From Luzula sylvatica (lineage: Eukaryota; Streptophyta; Magnoliopsida; Poales; Juncaceae): DNA of 64,000 nt. This document shows, one piece after another, positions 1 through 14,003 of the stretch; within the stretch, counting starts at the first letter, position 1; the number at the start of each line of letters is the position of its first letter. The stretch lies in contig OX326960.1 in the NCBI GenBank assembly GCA_946800325.1, positions 18,462,893 to 18,526,892 of the forward strand. Direction: 5' to 3'. The translations under genes were made by a program, and so were the position numbers. The notes beneath the pieces were generated by a model that worked only from the letters and a program-made list of their open reading frames with translations, was not told the DNA's origin and made no database searches.

Positions 1-3000
1 GTGTAACACAAATAAAATATTCAATTTTCTTGTCGTACTGAAAATACACCGTAATTGAAGACTTCCACATACGAATTTCATTTTTTTTTTCAAAAAATTC
101 TTAAAAATGCAAAAATAGAAGTCTAACACCTTAAAAAAAAAATTCAATTATTATAATTTATAAAAAATGATAAAATTGAAGTGTAACGCAGGTGAAAGAC
201 TCCAATATTCACGTCGTACTCAAAATACTCCGTAATTGAAGACTAACACACAAAAATTTCATAAAAATACAAAAACAGAAGTCTAACACCTTCAAAATAT
301 TAAATTAAGATATTATATAAACAAATGATAAAATTGAAGTGTAACACAAGCAAAATACAATTTTTTCACGGCGTACTCAAAATACTCCGTTATTGAAGAC
401 TAACACACACAAATTTTAATTTTTTTCCAAAATGTCTTAAAAATGCAAAAATTGAAGTCTAACACCTTAAAAAAAATCAATTAAGATATTTTAAAAAAAA
501 TGTTAAAATTGAAGTATAAGACAAGCAAAATACTAAATTTTCATGTCGTACTCAAAATACACCGTAATTGAAGACCACACACACAAATTTAAATTTTTTC
601 AAAACTTTCTTAAAAATAGAAAAACTGAAGTCGAACACCTTCAAAAAATTTAATTAATATATTTTTTAAAAAAATGTTAAAATTGAAGTGTAACACAAGC
701 AAAAAACACAATTTTTATTCCGTACTCAAATTACTCCGTAATTGAAGACTAACACACAGATTTCATTTTTTTAAAAATATTTTTAAAAAAGAAGTCTAAC
801 ACCATCCAAAAATTCAATCAAGATATTTTATAAGAAAATGATAAAATTGAAGTGTAACACAAGCAAAATACTCAATTTTCATGTCGTATCCAAAATACCC
901 CGTAATTGAAGACTAAAACACACAAATTTCAAAAATTTCAAACATTTCTTAAAAATGCAAAAATAGAAGTCTAACACCTTCAAAAAATTCAATGAAGATA
1001 TTTATTAAAAACATATTAAAATTTAAGTGTAACGCAAGAAAAATACTAAATTTTTATTCCGTACTCAAATTACTCCGTAATTGAAGAATAACACACACAA
1101 ATTTCATTTTTTTTTCAAACAATTCTAAAAAAATGCAAAAACAGAAGTTTAACACCTTAAAAAAAATTCATCAAGATATATATATAAAAAAATGACAAAA
1201 TTGAAGTATAACACAAATAAAATACTCCATAATTGAAAGACTAACACACACAAATTTCAATTTTTTTCAGAAATTTCTTAAATATGCAAAAACAGAAATG
1301 TAACACCTTCAAAAAAATTCAGTTATGATATATTTTTAAAATATATTAAAATTGAAGTGTAACACAAGCAAAATACTAAATTTTCATGCCATACTTAAAA
1401 TACTTCGTAATTGAAGACTAATACACACAAATCTCAATTTTTTCAATATTTCTTAAAAATGCAAAAATAGAAGTCTAACACCTTCAAAAAATTCAATGAA
1501 GATATTTTTTAAAAATAAACTAAAATTTAAGTGTAACACAAGCAAAATACTCAATTTTTATTCCGTACTCAAATTACTCCGTAATTGAAGACTAACACAC
1601 ACAAATTTCATTTTTTTCAAAAATTTCTTAAAAATGCAAAAACATAAGTCTAACACCTTCAAAAAATTCAATCAAGATGTTTTTATAAAAAAATGACAAA
1701 ATTGAAGTGTAACACAAGCAAAATACTCAATTTTCATGTCGTACTCAAAATACTCCATAATTGAAGACTAACACACACAAATTTAAATTTTTTCAAACAT
1801 TTCTTAAAAATGCAAAAAATTGAAGTCTAACACCTTCAAAAAATTGAATTAAGAAATTTTGAATAAATATGTTAAAATTTAAGTGTAATACAAGCAAAAT
1901 ACTCAATTTTTATTCCGTACTCAAATTACTCCGTAATTGAAGACTAAAACACAGAAATTTTAATTTTTTTAAAAATTTTGTAAAAATTCAAAAACAGAAG
2001 TCCAACACCTTAAAAAAAATTCAATCATGATATTACAAAAAAATGTTAAAATTGAAGTTTAACACAAGCAAAATACTCAATTTTGTTGTCGTATTGAAAA
2101 TACTCCGTAATTGAAGACTAACACACACAAATTTCAATTTTTTCAAAAATTTCGTAAAAATGTAAAAACAGAAGTCTAACAGCATACAAAATTCAATTAA
2201 GATATTTTTATAAAAAAAATGATAAAATTGAAGTGTAACACAAGCAAAATACTCAATTTTCATGTCGTACTCAAAACACTCTATAATTGAAGACTAACAC
2301 ACACAAATTTCAATTTTTTCAAAAATGTCTTAAAAATGCAAAAACTGAAGTCTAACACCTTCAAAAAAAGTTAATTAAGATATTTATAAAAAAAATGTCT
2401 AAATTAAGTATAACACAAGAAAAATACTCAATTTTGATGTCGTACTAAAAATATTACGTAATTGAAGACTAACACACATAAATTTCAATTTTTTCAGAAA
2501 TTTCTTAAATATGCAAAAATAGAAGTCTAACACCTTCAAAAACAAAAATTCAATTATGATACATTTTTAAAATATATTATAATTGAGTGTGACACAAGCA
2601 AAATACTTAATTTCCATGTCGTACTTAAAATACTCCGAAATTGAAGACTAATACACACAAAGACTTCGTAAAAATTCAAAAACAGAAGTCCGACACCTTA
2701 AAAAAAAATCAATTATGAAATTAAAAAAAAATGATAAAATGTAAGTTTAACACAAGCTAAATACTCAATTTTCTTGTCGTACTGAAAATACTCTGTAATT
2801 GAAGACTAACACACACAAATTTCAATCTTTTCAAAAATTTCTTAAAAATGTAAAAACAGAAGGCTAACACCATAAAAAAAATTCAATTAAGATATTTTAT
2901 AAAAAAATGATAAAATTGAAGTGTAACACAAGCAAAATACTCAATTTTCGTGTCGTACTCAAAATAGTCTATAATTGAAGACTAACACAGACAAATTTCA

Positions 3001-6000
3001 ATTTTTAGAAAAATGTCTTAAAAATGCAAAAACTGAAGGCTAACATCTTCAGAAAATTCAATTAAGTTATTTAAAAAAAAATATTAAAATTAAATATAAC
3101 ACAAGCAAATTACTCAATTTTGATGCCATAATAAAAATATTCCGTAATTGAAGACTAACACACAAAAAATTCATTTTGTTTTTCAAAAAATTCTTAAAAA
3201 TACAAAAACAGAAGTCTAACACCTTAAAAAAAATTCATCAAGATATATATATAAAAAATGACAAAATTAAAGTGTAACACAAATAAAATAATCCATAATT
3301 GAAGACTAACACACACAAATTTCAATTTTTTTAGAAATTTTTTAAATATGCAAAAACAGAAATCTAACACCTTCAAAAAAATTCAATTATGATATATTTT
3401 TAAATTATATTAAAATTGAAGTGTAATACAATAAAAATACTCAATTTCCATGTCGTACTTAAAATACTCTGTAATTGAAGACCAATACACATAAATTTCA
3501 ATTTCTTTCAAACATTTCTTAAAAATGCGAAAAGAAAAGTCCAACACCTTCAAAATTTTTAATTGTGATATTTTTAAAATATGTTAAAATTGAAGTGTAA
3601 CACAATTAAAATACTCAATTTTCATGTCGCACCCAAAATACCCCTTAATGTAAGACTAAAACAAACAAATTTCAAAATTTTCAAAATTTTCTTAAAAATG
3701 CAACAATAGAAATTTTACACCTTCAAAAAATTCAATTATGATATTTTTAAAAATATATTAAAACTGAAGTGTAACAAAAGAAAAATACTCAATTTTCATG
3801 TCATACTCAAATTACTCCGTAATTGAAGACTAACACACACAAATTTCATTTTTATCAACAATTTCTTAAAAATTCAAAAACAGAAGTCTAACACATTCAA
3901 AGAATTCAATTAAGATATTTTTTTTAAGAAATGTTAAAATTGAAGTATAACACAAGAAAAATACTCAATTTTTCTGTCGTACCCAAAATACCCCGTAATT
4001 GAAGACCAAAACACACAAATTTCTTAAAAATGCAAAAATAGAAGTCTAACCCCATCAAAAAATTCAATGAAGAATTTTTTTTAAAATTATATTAAAATTT
4101 AAGTGTAACACAAGGAAAATATTCAATTTTTATTCCGTACTCAAATTACTGCGTAATTGAAGACTAACACACACAAATTTCATTTTTTTCAAAAATTTCA
4201 TAAAAATGCAACAACAGAAGTCTAACACCTTCAAAAAATTCAATCAAGATATTTTATAAAAAAATGATAAAATTTAAGTGTAACACAAGCAAAATACTCA
4301 ATTTTCATGTCTTACTTATAATACTCCGTAATTGAAGACTAATACACATTAATTTCAATTTCTTTCAAACATTTCTTAAAAATGCGAAAACAGAAGTCTA
4401 ACAGCTTCAAAAAATTTAATTATGATATTTTTAAAATATGTTAAAATTTAAGTGTAACGCAAGCAAAATACTCAATTTTCATGTCGTACCCAAATTACCC
4501 CGTAATTGAAGACTAGAACACACAAATCTCAAATTTTTCAAAAATTCCTTAAAAATGCAAAAATAGAAGTTTAACACCTTCAAAAAATTCAATTTTGATA
4601 TTTTTAAAAATATATTAAAATTGAAGCGTAACACCAGAAAAATACTCAATTTTCATGTCGTACTCAAATTACTCCGTAATTGAAGACTAACATACATAAA
4701 TTTCATTTTTTTCAAAAATTTCTTAAAAATTCAAAACCAGAAGTCTAACACCATCAAAAAGTTCAATTTAGATATTTTTTAAAAACATATTAAAATTTAA
4801 GTGTAAGACAAGCAAAATAATCAATTTTTATTCCGTACTCAAATTACTCCGTAATTGAAGACTAACACACACAAATTTCATTTTTTTCAAAAATTTCTAA
4901 AAAATGCAAAAACAGAAGTCTAACACCTTCAAAAAATTCATCAAGATATTTTTATAAAAGAATGACAAACTTGAAGTGTAACACAAGCAAAATACTCAAT
5001 TTTCAGGTCGTACTCAAAATACTCCATAATTGAAGACCAACACACACAAATATCAATTTTCCCAAACATTTCTTAAAAATGCAAAAATTAAAGTCTAACA
5101 CCTTCAAAAAATAGAATTAAGATATTTTTAATAAATATGTTAAAATTGAAGTGTAACACAAGAAAAACACTCCAATTTTATTCCCCACTGAAATTACTCT
5201 GTAATTGAAGACTAAAACACAAAAATTTCTATTTTTTCAAAGATTTCGTAAAAATTCAAAAACAGAAGTCTAACACCTTAATAAAAAATTCAATTACGAT
5301 ATTTAAAAAGAAATGTTAAATTTAAGTTTAACACAATCAAAATACAAAATTTTCTTGTCGTACTGAAAATACTCCGTAATTGAAGACTAACACACACAAA
5401 TTTCAATTCTTTCCAAAATTTCTTAAAAATGTAAAAACAGAAGTCTAACACAATAAAAAAAAAATTCAATTAAGATATTTTATAAAAAAAATTATAAAAT
5501 TGAAGGGTAACACAAGCAAAGTACCCAATTTTTGTGTCGTACTCACAATAGTCTATAATTGAAGACTAACACACACAAATTTCATTTTTTTCAAAAATTT
5601 CTAAAAAATGCAAAAACAGAATTCTAACACCTTCAAAAAATTCAATCAAGATATTTTATAAAAAAAATGATAAAATTGAAGTGTAACACAAGAAAAATAC
5701 TCAATTTTTATTCCGTACTCAAATTACTCCGTAATTGAAGACTAACATACACAAATTTCATTGTTTTTAAAAATTTCTTAAAAATGCAAAATCAGAAGTC
5801 TAACACCTTCAAAAAATTCATCAGGATATTTTTATAAAAAAATGACAAAATTGAAGTGTAACACAAGCAAAATACTCAATTTTCATGTCGTACTCAAAAT
5901 AATCCATAATTCAAGACTAACACACACAAATTTCAATTTTTCCAAACATTTCTTAAAAATGCAAAAATTGAAGTCTAACACCTTCAAAAAATTGAATTAG

Positions 6001-6484
6001 GATATTTTTAATAAATATGTTAAGATTGAAGTGTAACACAAGAAAAACACTCCATTTTTGTTCCCTACTGAAATTACTCTGTAATTGAAGACTAAAACAC
6101 AAAAATTTCTATTTTTTTAAAGATTTCGTAAAAATTCAAAAGCAGAAGTCTAACACCTTAAAAAAAAATTCAATTATGATATTTAAAAAAAATGTTAAAT
6201 TTTTGTTTAACACAAGCAAAATACAAAATTTTCTTGTCGTATTGAAAATACTCCGTAACTGAAGACTAACACAAACAAATTTCAATTTTTTCCAAAATTT
6301 TTAAAAATGTAAAAACAGAAGTCTAACACTATAAAAAATATTCAATTATGATATCTTATAAAAAACTGATAAAATTGAAGGGTAACACAAGCAAAATACC
6401 CAATTTTCGTGTCGTACTCAAAATAGTCTATAATTGAAGACTAACACTGACAAATTTCAATCTAAAAAATTTCAATTTTCGTGT
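1..6484 (+). repeat. AT-rich satellite array, block 1 (forward)
   Basis: Head-to-tail monomers of about 157-181 bp, mostly 165-176, cover the whole stretch and run off the left edge of the window. Each monomer carries three GAAG-NN-TAACAC boxes (GAAGTGTAACAC, GAAGACTAACAC, GAAGTCTAACAC) about 58 bp apart, so it looks like a trimer of a shorter ancestor. Two sequence classes alternate: one reads CATGTCGTACTCAAAATACT, the other TATTCCGTACTCAAATTACT. Short open frames here are by-products of the repeat; none has a recognisable domain. Monomer length fits nucleosome-scale plant satellites, but centromeric identity cannot be shown from sequence alone. Confidence 0.95.
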
Positions 6485-9400
6485 CGTACGATAGGAAAAT
6501 TGATTATTTTGCTTGTGTTACACTTCAATTTTGTCATATTTTTATAAAAATATCTTGATGAATTTTTTGAAGGTGTTAGACTTCCGTTTTTGCATTTTTT
6601 CGACATTTTTGAAAAAAAATGAAATTTATGTGTGTTAGTCTTCAATTACGGAGTAATTTGAGTACGGAATAAAAATTGAGTATTTTTCTTGTCTTACACT
6701 TAAATTTTAATATGTTTTTAAAAAATATCTCAATAGAAGTTTTTGAAGGTGTTAGACTTCTGGTTTTGAATTTTTAAGAAATTTTTGAAAAAAATGAAAT
6801 TTGTGTGTGTTAGTCTTCTATTACGGAATAATTTGAGTACGACATGAAAATTGAGTATTTTTCTTGTGTTACACTTCAATTTTAATATATTTTCAAAAAT
6901 ATCATAATTGAATTTTTTGAAGGTGTTAAACTTCTGTTTTTGCATTTTTTAGAAAGTTTTAAAACAAAATGAAATTTGTGTGTGTTAGTCTTCAATTACG
7001 GAGTAATTTGAGTAGGAATAAAAATTGAGTATTTTTCTTGTGTTACACTTCAATTTTGTCATTTTTTTATAAAAATATCTTGATGAATTTTTTGAAGGTG
7101 TTAGACTTCTGTTTTTGTATTTTTTAGAAATTTAAAAAAAAAAATGAAATTTTATGTGTGTTAGTCTTCAATTACGGAGTAATTTGAGTAGGAATAAAAA
7201 TTGAGTATTTTGCTTGTGTTACACTTCAATTTTATCATTTTTTTAAAAAATATCTTGATTGAATTTTTTGAAGGTGTTAGACTTCTGTTTTTGCATTTTT
7301 AAGAAATTTTTGAAAAAAATTAAATTTGTGTGTGTGTTAGTCTTCATTTACGGAGTAATTTGAGTACGGAATAAAAATTGAGTATTTTGCTTGTCTTACA
7401 CTTAAATTTTAATATGTTTTTAAAAATATCTTAATTGAATTTTTTGATGGTGTTAGATTTCTGGTTTTGAATTTTTAAGAAATGTTTGAAAAAAATGAAA
7501 TTTGTGTTTGTTAGTCTTCAATTACGGAGTAATTTGAGTACGACATGAAAATTGAGTATTTTTCTTGTGTTACACTTCAATTTTAATATATTTTTAAAAA
7601 TATCATAATTGAATTTTTTGGAAGATGTTAAACTTCTATTTTTGCATTTTTTCGAAATGTTTGAAAATTTTGAAATTTGTGTGTTTTAGTCTTCAATTAC
7701 GGGGTATTTTTGGTATGACATGAAAATTGAGTATTTTGCTTGTGTTACACTTCAATTTTAATATATTTTAAAAATATATGATAATTGAATTTTTTGAGGG
7801 CGTTAGACTTCGGTTTTTGCATATTTAAGAAATTTCTGAAAAAATTGAAATTTGTGTGTGTTAGTCTACAATTACGGAATATTTTTAGTACGACATCAAA
7901 ATTAAGTATTTTGCTTGTGTTATACTTAATCTTAACATTTTTTCAAAAAATATCTTAATTGAATTTTTTGAAGATGTTAGCCTTCAGTTTTTGCATTTTT
8001 AAGACATTTTTCAAAAAAATTGGAATTTGTCTGTGTTAGTCTACAATTATAGACTATTTTGAGTACGACACGAAAATTGAGTATTTTGCTTGTGTTACCC
8101 TTCAATTTTATCATTTTTTTATAAAATATCTTAATTGAATTTTTCTTATGGTGTTTGACTTCTGTTTTTACATTTTTAAGAAATTTTTGAAAAAATTGAA
8201 ATTTGTGTGTGTTAGGCTTCAATTACGGAGTATTTTTAGTACGACAAGAAAATTGAGTACTTTGCTTGTGTTAACCTTAAATTTTATCATTTTTTTTTAA
8301 TATCATAATTGAAATTTTTTTTAACGTGTTAAACTTTTGTTTTTGAATTTTTACGAAATCTTTGAAAAATTAAAAGTTTTGTGTTTTAATCTTCAATTAC
8401 GGAGTAATTTGAGTACGGAAAAAAAATTGAGTATTTTGCTAGTGTTACACTTAAATTTTAATATATTTTAAAAAAATATCTTCATTGAATTTTTTGAAGG
8501 TGTTAGACTTCTATTTTTGCATTTTTAAGAAATTTTTGAAAATTTTTAAATTTGTGTGTTTTAGTCTTCAATTATGGGGTTTTTTGGGTATGACATAAAA
8601 ATAGAGTATTTTTCATGTGTTACACTTCAATTTTGAGATATTTTAAAAATATCTTAATTGAATTTTTTGAAGGTGTTAGACTTCCGTTATTGCATTTTTA
8701 TGACATTTTTGAAAAAATTCAAATTTGTGTGAGTTAGTCTTCAATTATAGAGTATTTTGAGTACGAAATGAAAATTGATTATTTTTCCTGTGTTACACTT
8801 CAATTTTATAATTTTTTTTATAAAATATCTTAATTGAATTTTTTATGATGGTAGACTTCTGTTTTTACATTTTTATGAAATTTTTGAAAAATTGAAATTT
8901 GTGTGTGTTAGTCTTCAATTATAGACTATTTTGAGTACGACAAGAAAATTGAGTATTTTACCTGTGTTACACTTCAATTTTATCGTTTTTTTATAAAATA
9001 TCTTAATTGAATTTTTTTTTGTGCTGTTAGACTTCTATTTTTAAATTTTAAAGAAATATTTGAAAAAATTGAATATTGTGTGTGTTCGTTTTCAATTACG
9101 TAGTATTTTCAGTACAACAAGAAAATTGTGTATTTTGCTTGTTATAAACTTCAATATTAACATTTTTTTAAATATCATAATTGAATTTATTTTTTAAGGT
9201 GTTACACTTCAATTTTTGAAATTTTACCAAATTTATGAAAAAATTGAAATTTTTTGTGTTTTTGTCTTCAATTACAGAGTAATTTGAGTACGGAATAAAA
9301 ATAGAGTTTTTTACTTGTGTTACACTTCAATTTTAACATATTAATTAAAAATATCTTTATTCAATTTTTTGAAGGTGTTAGACTTCAATTTTTGCATTTT

Positions 9401-12400
9401 TAAGAAATGCTTGAAAAAATTGAAATTTGTGTGTGTTAGTCTTCAATTATTGAGTATTTTGAGTATCACATGAAAATTGAGTATTTTGCTTGTGTTACGC
9501 TTCAATTTTGTCATTTTTTTATAAAAATATCTTGATGAATTTATTGAAGGAGTTAGACTTCTGTTTTTACATTTTTAAGAAAATTTTGAAAAAATTGAAA
9601 TTTGAGTGTGTTAGTCTTCAATTACAGAGTATTTTCAGTACAACAAGAAAATTGAGTATTTTGCTTGTGTTAAACTTAAATTTTAACATTTTTTTTAAAT
9701 ATCATAATTGAATTCTGTTTTGAAGGTGTTAGACTTCTGTTTTTGAATTTTTACGAAATCTTTGAAAAAATTGAAATTTTTGTGTTTTAGTCTTCAATTA
9801 CAGAGTAATTTGAGTACGGAATAAAAACGGAGTGTCTTTCTTGTGTTACACTTCAATTTTAACATATTTATTAAAAATATCTTAATCCAATTTTTTGAAG
9901 GTGTTAGACTTGAATTTTTGAATTTTCAAGAAAGGTTTGGAAAATTTTAAATTTGTGTGTGTTAGTCTTCAATTATGAGTATTTTGAGTACGACATGAAA
10001 ATTGAGTATTTTTTTTGTGTTACACTTCAATTTTGTCATTTTTTTATAAAAATATCGTGATGAATTTTTTGAAGGTGTTAGACTTCTGTTTTTGCATTTT
10101 TAAGAAATTTTTAAAAAAAATAAAATTTGTGTGTGTTAGTCTTAAATTACGGAGTAATTTGAGTATGAAATAAAAATTTAGTATTTTGCTTTTCTTACAC
10201 TTAAATTTTAATATATTTTTAAAAAATATCTAAATTGAATTTTTTGAAGGTGTTAGACTTCTGGTTTTGAATTTTTAAGAAATGTTTGAAAAAAATAAAA
10301 TTTGTGTGTGTTAGTCTTCAATTACGGGGTAATTTGAGTACGACTTGAAAATTGAGTATTTTTCTTGTGTTACACTTCAATTTTAATATATTTTTAAAAA
10401 TATAATAATTGAATTTTTTGAGGGTGTTAAACGTCTATTTTTGCATTTTTAAGAAATTTTTGAAAATTTTGAGATTTGTGTGTTTTAGTCTTCAATTACG
10501 GGGTATTTTGGGTACGACATGAAAATTGAGTATTTTGCTTGTGTTACACTTCAATTTTAACGTATTTTAAAAATATCATAATTATATTTTTTGAAGGTGT
10601 TAGACTTCTATTTTTGCTTTTTTAAGAAATTTTTAAAAAAATAGAAATTTTTGTGTTTTAGTATTCAATTACAGAGTAATTTCAGTAGGGAATAAAAAAG
10701 GAGTGTTTTTCTTGTGTTACATTTCAATTTTAACATATTTATTAAAAATATCTTAATTTAATTTTTTGAAGGTGTTAGACTTCAATTTTTGCATTTTTAA
10801 GAAATGTTTGGAAAAATTGAAATTTGTGTGTGTTAGTCTTCAATTATGGAGTATTTTGAGTACGACATGAAAATTGAGTATTTTGCTTGTGTCACACTTC
10901 AATTTTGTCATTTTTTTATAAAAATATCCAGATGAATTTTTTTAAGGAGTTAGACTTCTGTTTTTGCATTTTTAAGAAATTTTAAAAACAAATGAAATTT
11001 GCGTGTGTTAGTCTTCAATTACGGAGTAATGTGAGTACGGAATAAAAATTGAGTATTTTGCCTGTCTTACACTTAAATTTTAATATGTTTTTATAAAATA
11101 TCTTAATTGAATTTTTTGAAGGTGTTAGACTTCTGGTTTTGAATTTTTAAGAGATTTTTGAAAAATATGAAATTTGTGCGTGTTAGTCTTCAATTACGGA
11201 GTAATTTGAGTACGACATGAAAATTGAGTATTTTTCTTGTGTTACACTTCAATCTTATTATATTTTTAAAAATATCATATTTGAATTTTTTGAAGGTGTT
11301 AAACTTCTATTTTTGCATTTTTAAGAAATGTTTGAAAATTTTGAGATTTGTGTGTTTTGGACTTCAATTGCGGGGTATTTTGGGTACGACATGAAAATTG
11401 AGTATTTAGCTTGTTACACTTCAATTTTAACATATTTTAAAAATATCATAATTAAATTTTTTTGAAGGTGTTAGACTTCTGTTTTCGAATTTTTAAGAAA
11501 TGTTTGAAAGAAATTGAAATTTGTGTGTATTAGTCTTCAATTACGGAGTATTTTAAGTACGACATGAGAATTGAGTAATTTGCTTGTGTTACATATCAAT
11601 TTTAATATATTTTTAAAATATATCATAATTGAATTTTTTGAAGGTGTTAGACTTGTGTTTTTGCATATTTATGAAATTTCTGAAAAAATTGAAAATTGTG
11701 TGTGTTAGTCTTCAATTACGAAATAATTTTTGTACGACATCAAAATTGAGTATTTTGCTTGTGTTATACTTAATTTTAACATTTTTAAAAAAAATATCTT
11801 TATTGAATTTTTTGAAGGTTCAGTTTTTGCATTTTTAAGACATTTTTCATAAAATTGAAATTTGTCTGTGTTAGTCTTCAATTATAGACTATTTTGAGTA
11901 CGACACGAAAATTGGGTATTTTGCTTGTGTTACCCTTCAATTTTATCATTTTTTTTATAAAATATCTTGATTGAATTTTTTTTATGGTGTTAGACTTCTC
12001 TTTTTACATTTTTAAGAAATTTTGGAAAAAATTGAAATTTGTGTGTGTTAGTCTTCAATTACGTAGTATTTTCAATACGACAAGAAAATTTTGTATTTTG
12101 CTTGTGTTAAACTTAAATTTAACATTTTTTTAAATATCATAATTTAATTTTGTTTGAAGGTGTTAAACTTCTGTTTTTGAATTTTTACGAAATCTTTAAA
12201 AAAATAGAACTTTTTGTGTTTAAGTATTCAATTACAGAGTAATTTCAGTAGGGAATAAAAAAGGAGTGTTTTTCTTGTGTTACACTTAAATTTTAACATA
12301 TTTATTAAAAATATCTTAATTCAATTTTTTGAAGGTGTTAGACTTCAAATTTTGCATTTTTAAGAAATGTTTGAAAAAATTGAAATTTGTGTGTGTTAGT

Positions 12401-12420
12401 CTTCAATTATGGAGTATTTT
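6485..12420 (-). repeat. AT-rich satellite array, block 2 (inverted)
   Basis: Same monomer family as block 1, but read on the opposite strand: the boxes now appear as GTGTTACACTTC, GTGTTAGTCTTC and GTGTTAGACTTC. The switch is abrupt at the palindrome CGTACG (6,485-6,490), and orientation switches back at about 12,421. About 34 monomers are inside. Both monomer classes are present, so the block is an inverted piece of the same array and not a separate family. Nothing here supports a gene. Confidence 0.94.
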
Positions 12421-13828
12421 TCAGTTTTTTCAGAAATATTCCGTAATTGAAGACTAACACACACAAATTTCAGTTTTTTCAGAAATTTCTTAAATATGCA
12501 AATACACAAGTCTAACTCCTTCAAAAAATTTAATTATGATATTTTTTTGAAATATATTAAAATTGAAGTGTAACACAAGCAAAATACTCAATTTCCATGT
12601 CGTACTTAAAATACTCCATAATTGAATACAAATACACACAAATTTCAATTTCTTTCAAATATTTCTTAAAAATGCGAAAACAGAAGTCGAACACCTTGAA
12701 AAAATTTAATTATGATATTTTTAAAATATGTTAAAATTGAAATGTAACACAAGAAAAATACTCAATTTTCATGTCGTACCCAAAATACCCCGTAATTGAA
12801 GACTAAAACACACAAATTTCAAATTTTTCCAAAATTTCTTAAAAATGCAAAAATAGAAGTTTAACTCCTTCAAAAAATTCAATTATGATATTTTTTAAAA
12901 ATATATTAAAATTGAAGTGTAACACAAGAAAAATACTCAATTTCCATGCCGTACTCAAATTACTCCATAATTGAAGCCTAACACACACAAATTTCATTTT
13001 TTTCAAAAATTTCTTAAAAATTCAAAAACAGAAGTCTAACACCTTGAAATAATTCAATTAAGATATTTTTTTTTAAATGTTAAAATTGAAGTGTAACACA
13101 AGAAAAATACTCAATTTTCATGTCGTCCCCAAAATACCCCGTAATTGAAGACTTAACACACAAATTTCAAAAATTTCTTAAAAATGCAAAAATAGAAGTC
13201 TAACCCCTTGAAAAAATTCAATGAAGATATTTTTTAAAAATATATTAAAATTTAAGTGTAACACAAGCAAAATACTCAATTTTTATTCCGTTCTCATATT
13301 ACTCCGTAATTGAAGACTAACACACACACAAAATTCATTTTTTCAAAAATTTCTTAAAAATACAAAAACAGAAATCTAACACCTTCAAAAAATTGCAAAA
13401 AATTAAATCAAGATATTTTATAAAAAAAAATGATAAAATTGAAGTGTAACACAAGCAAAATACTCAATTTTCATGTCGTACCCAAAATACCCCGTAATTG
13501 AAGACTAAAACACACAAATTTCAAAATTTTCAAACATTTCTTAAAAATGAAAAAATGAAAGTCTAACACCTAATTCAACGAAGATATTTTTTTAAAAATA
13601 TATTAAAATTTAAGTGTAACACTAGCAAAATACTCAATTTTTATTCCGTACTCGAATTACTCCGTAATTGAAGACTAACACACACAAATTTCATTTTTTT
13701 CAAAAAATTCTTAAAAATGCAAAAACAAAAGTCTAACACCTTCAAAAAATTCAATCAAGATATTTTCATAAAAAAATGACAAAATTGAAGTGTGACACAA
13801 ACAAAATTCTCAATTTTCATGTCGTACT
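12421..13828 (+). repeat. AT-rich satellite array, block 3 (forward) and array end
   Basis: About eight further monomers in the block 1 orientation. The block opens with a 17-bp filler (12,421-12,437) that duplicates 12,470-12,486. It ends sharply at 13,828, just after the monomer motif GTCGTACT. Non-satellite DNA follows directly. Confidence 0.93.
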
Positions 13829-13933
13829 ACCCTAAATGTGCTGAAATTTCGTTAAATTAACTCTAATTCAACTCAATTTCGTTAAATTCCACTAAATTAT
13901 CCCTAAATGGGAGAGAGGAGTCGAGATCGCGAG

Positions 13934-14003
<70 letters not shown>

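Noticed and set aside
2033..11838. Several 60-80 codon open frames inside the satellite
   Set aside because: They follow the repeat unit, occur in many frames, are rich in Phe/Ile/Lys/Asn and change with each monomer. They are by-products of AT-rich tandem DNA.
1..13828. CRISPR-like array because of regular spacing
   Set aside because: There are no unique spacers between constant repeats; the whole monomer is repeated with drift, and the genome is a plant's.
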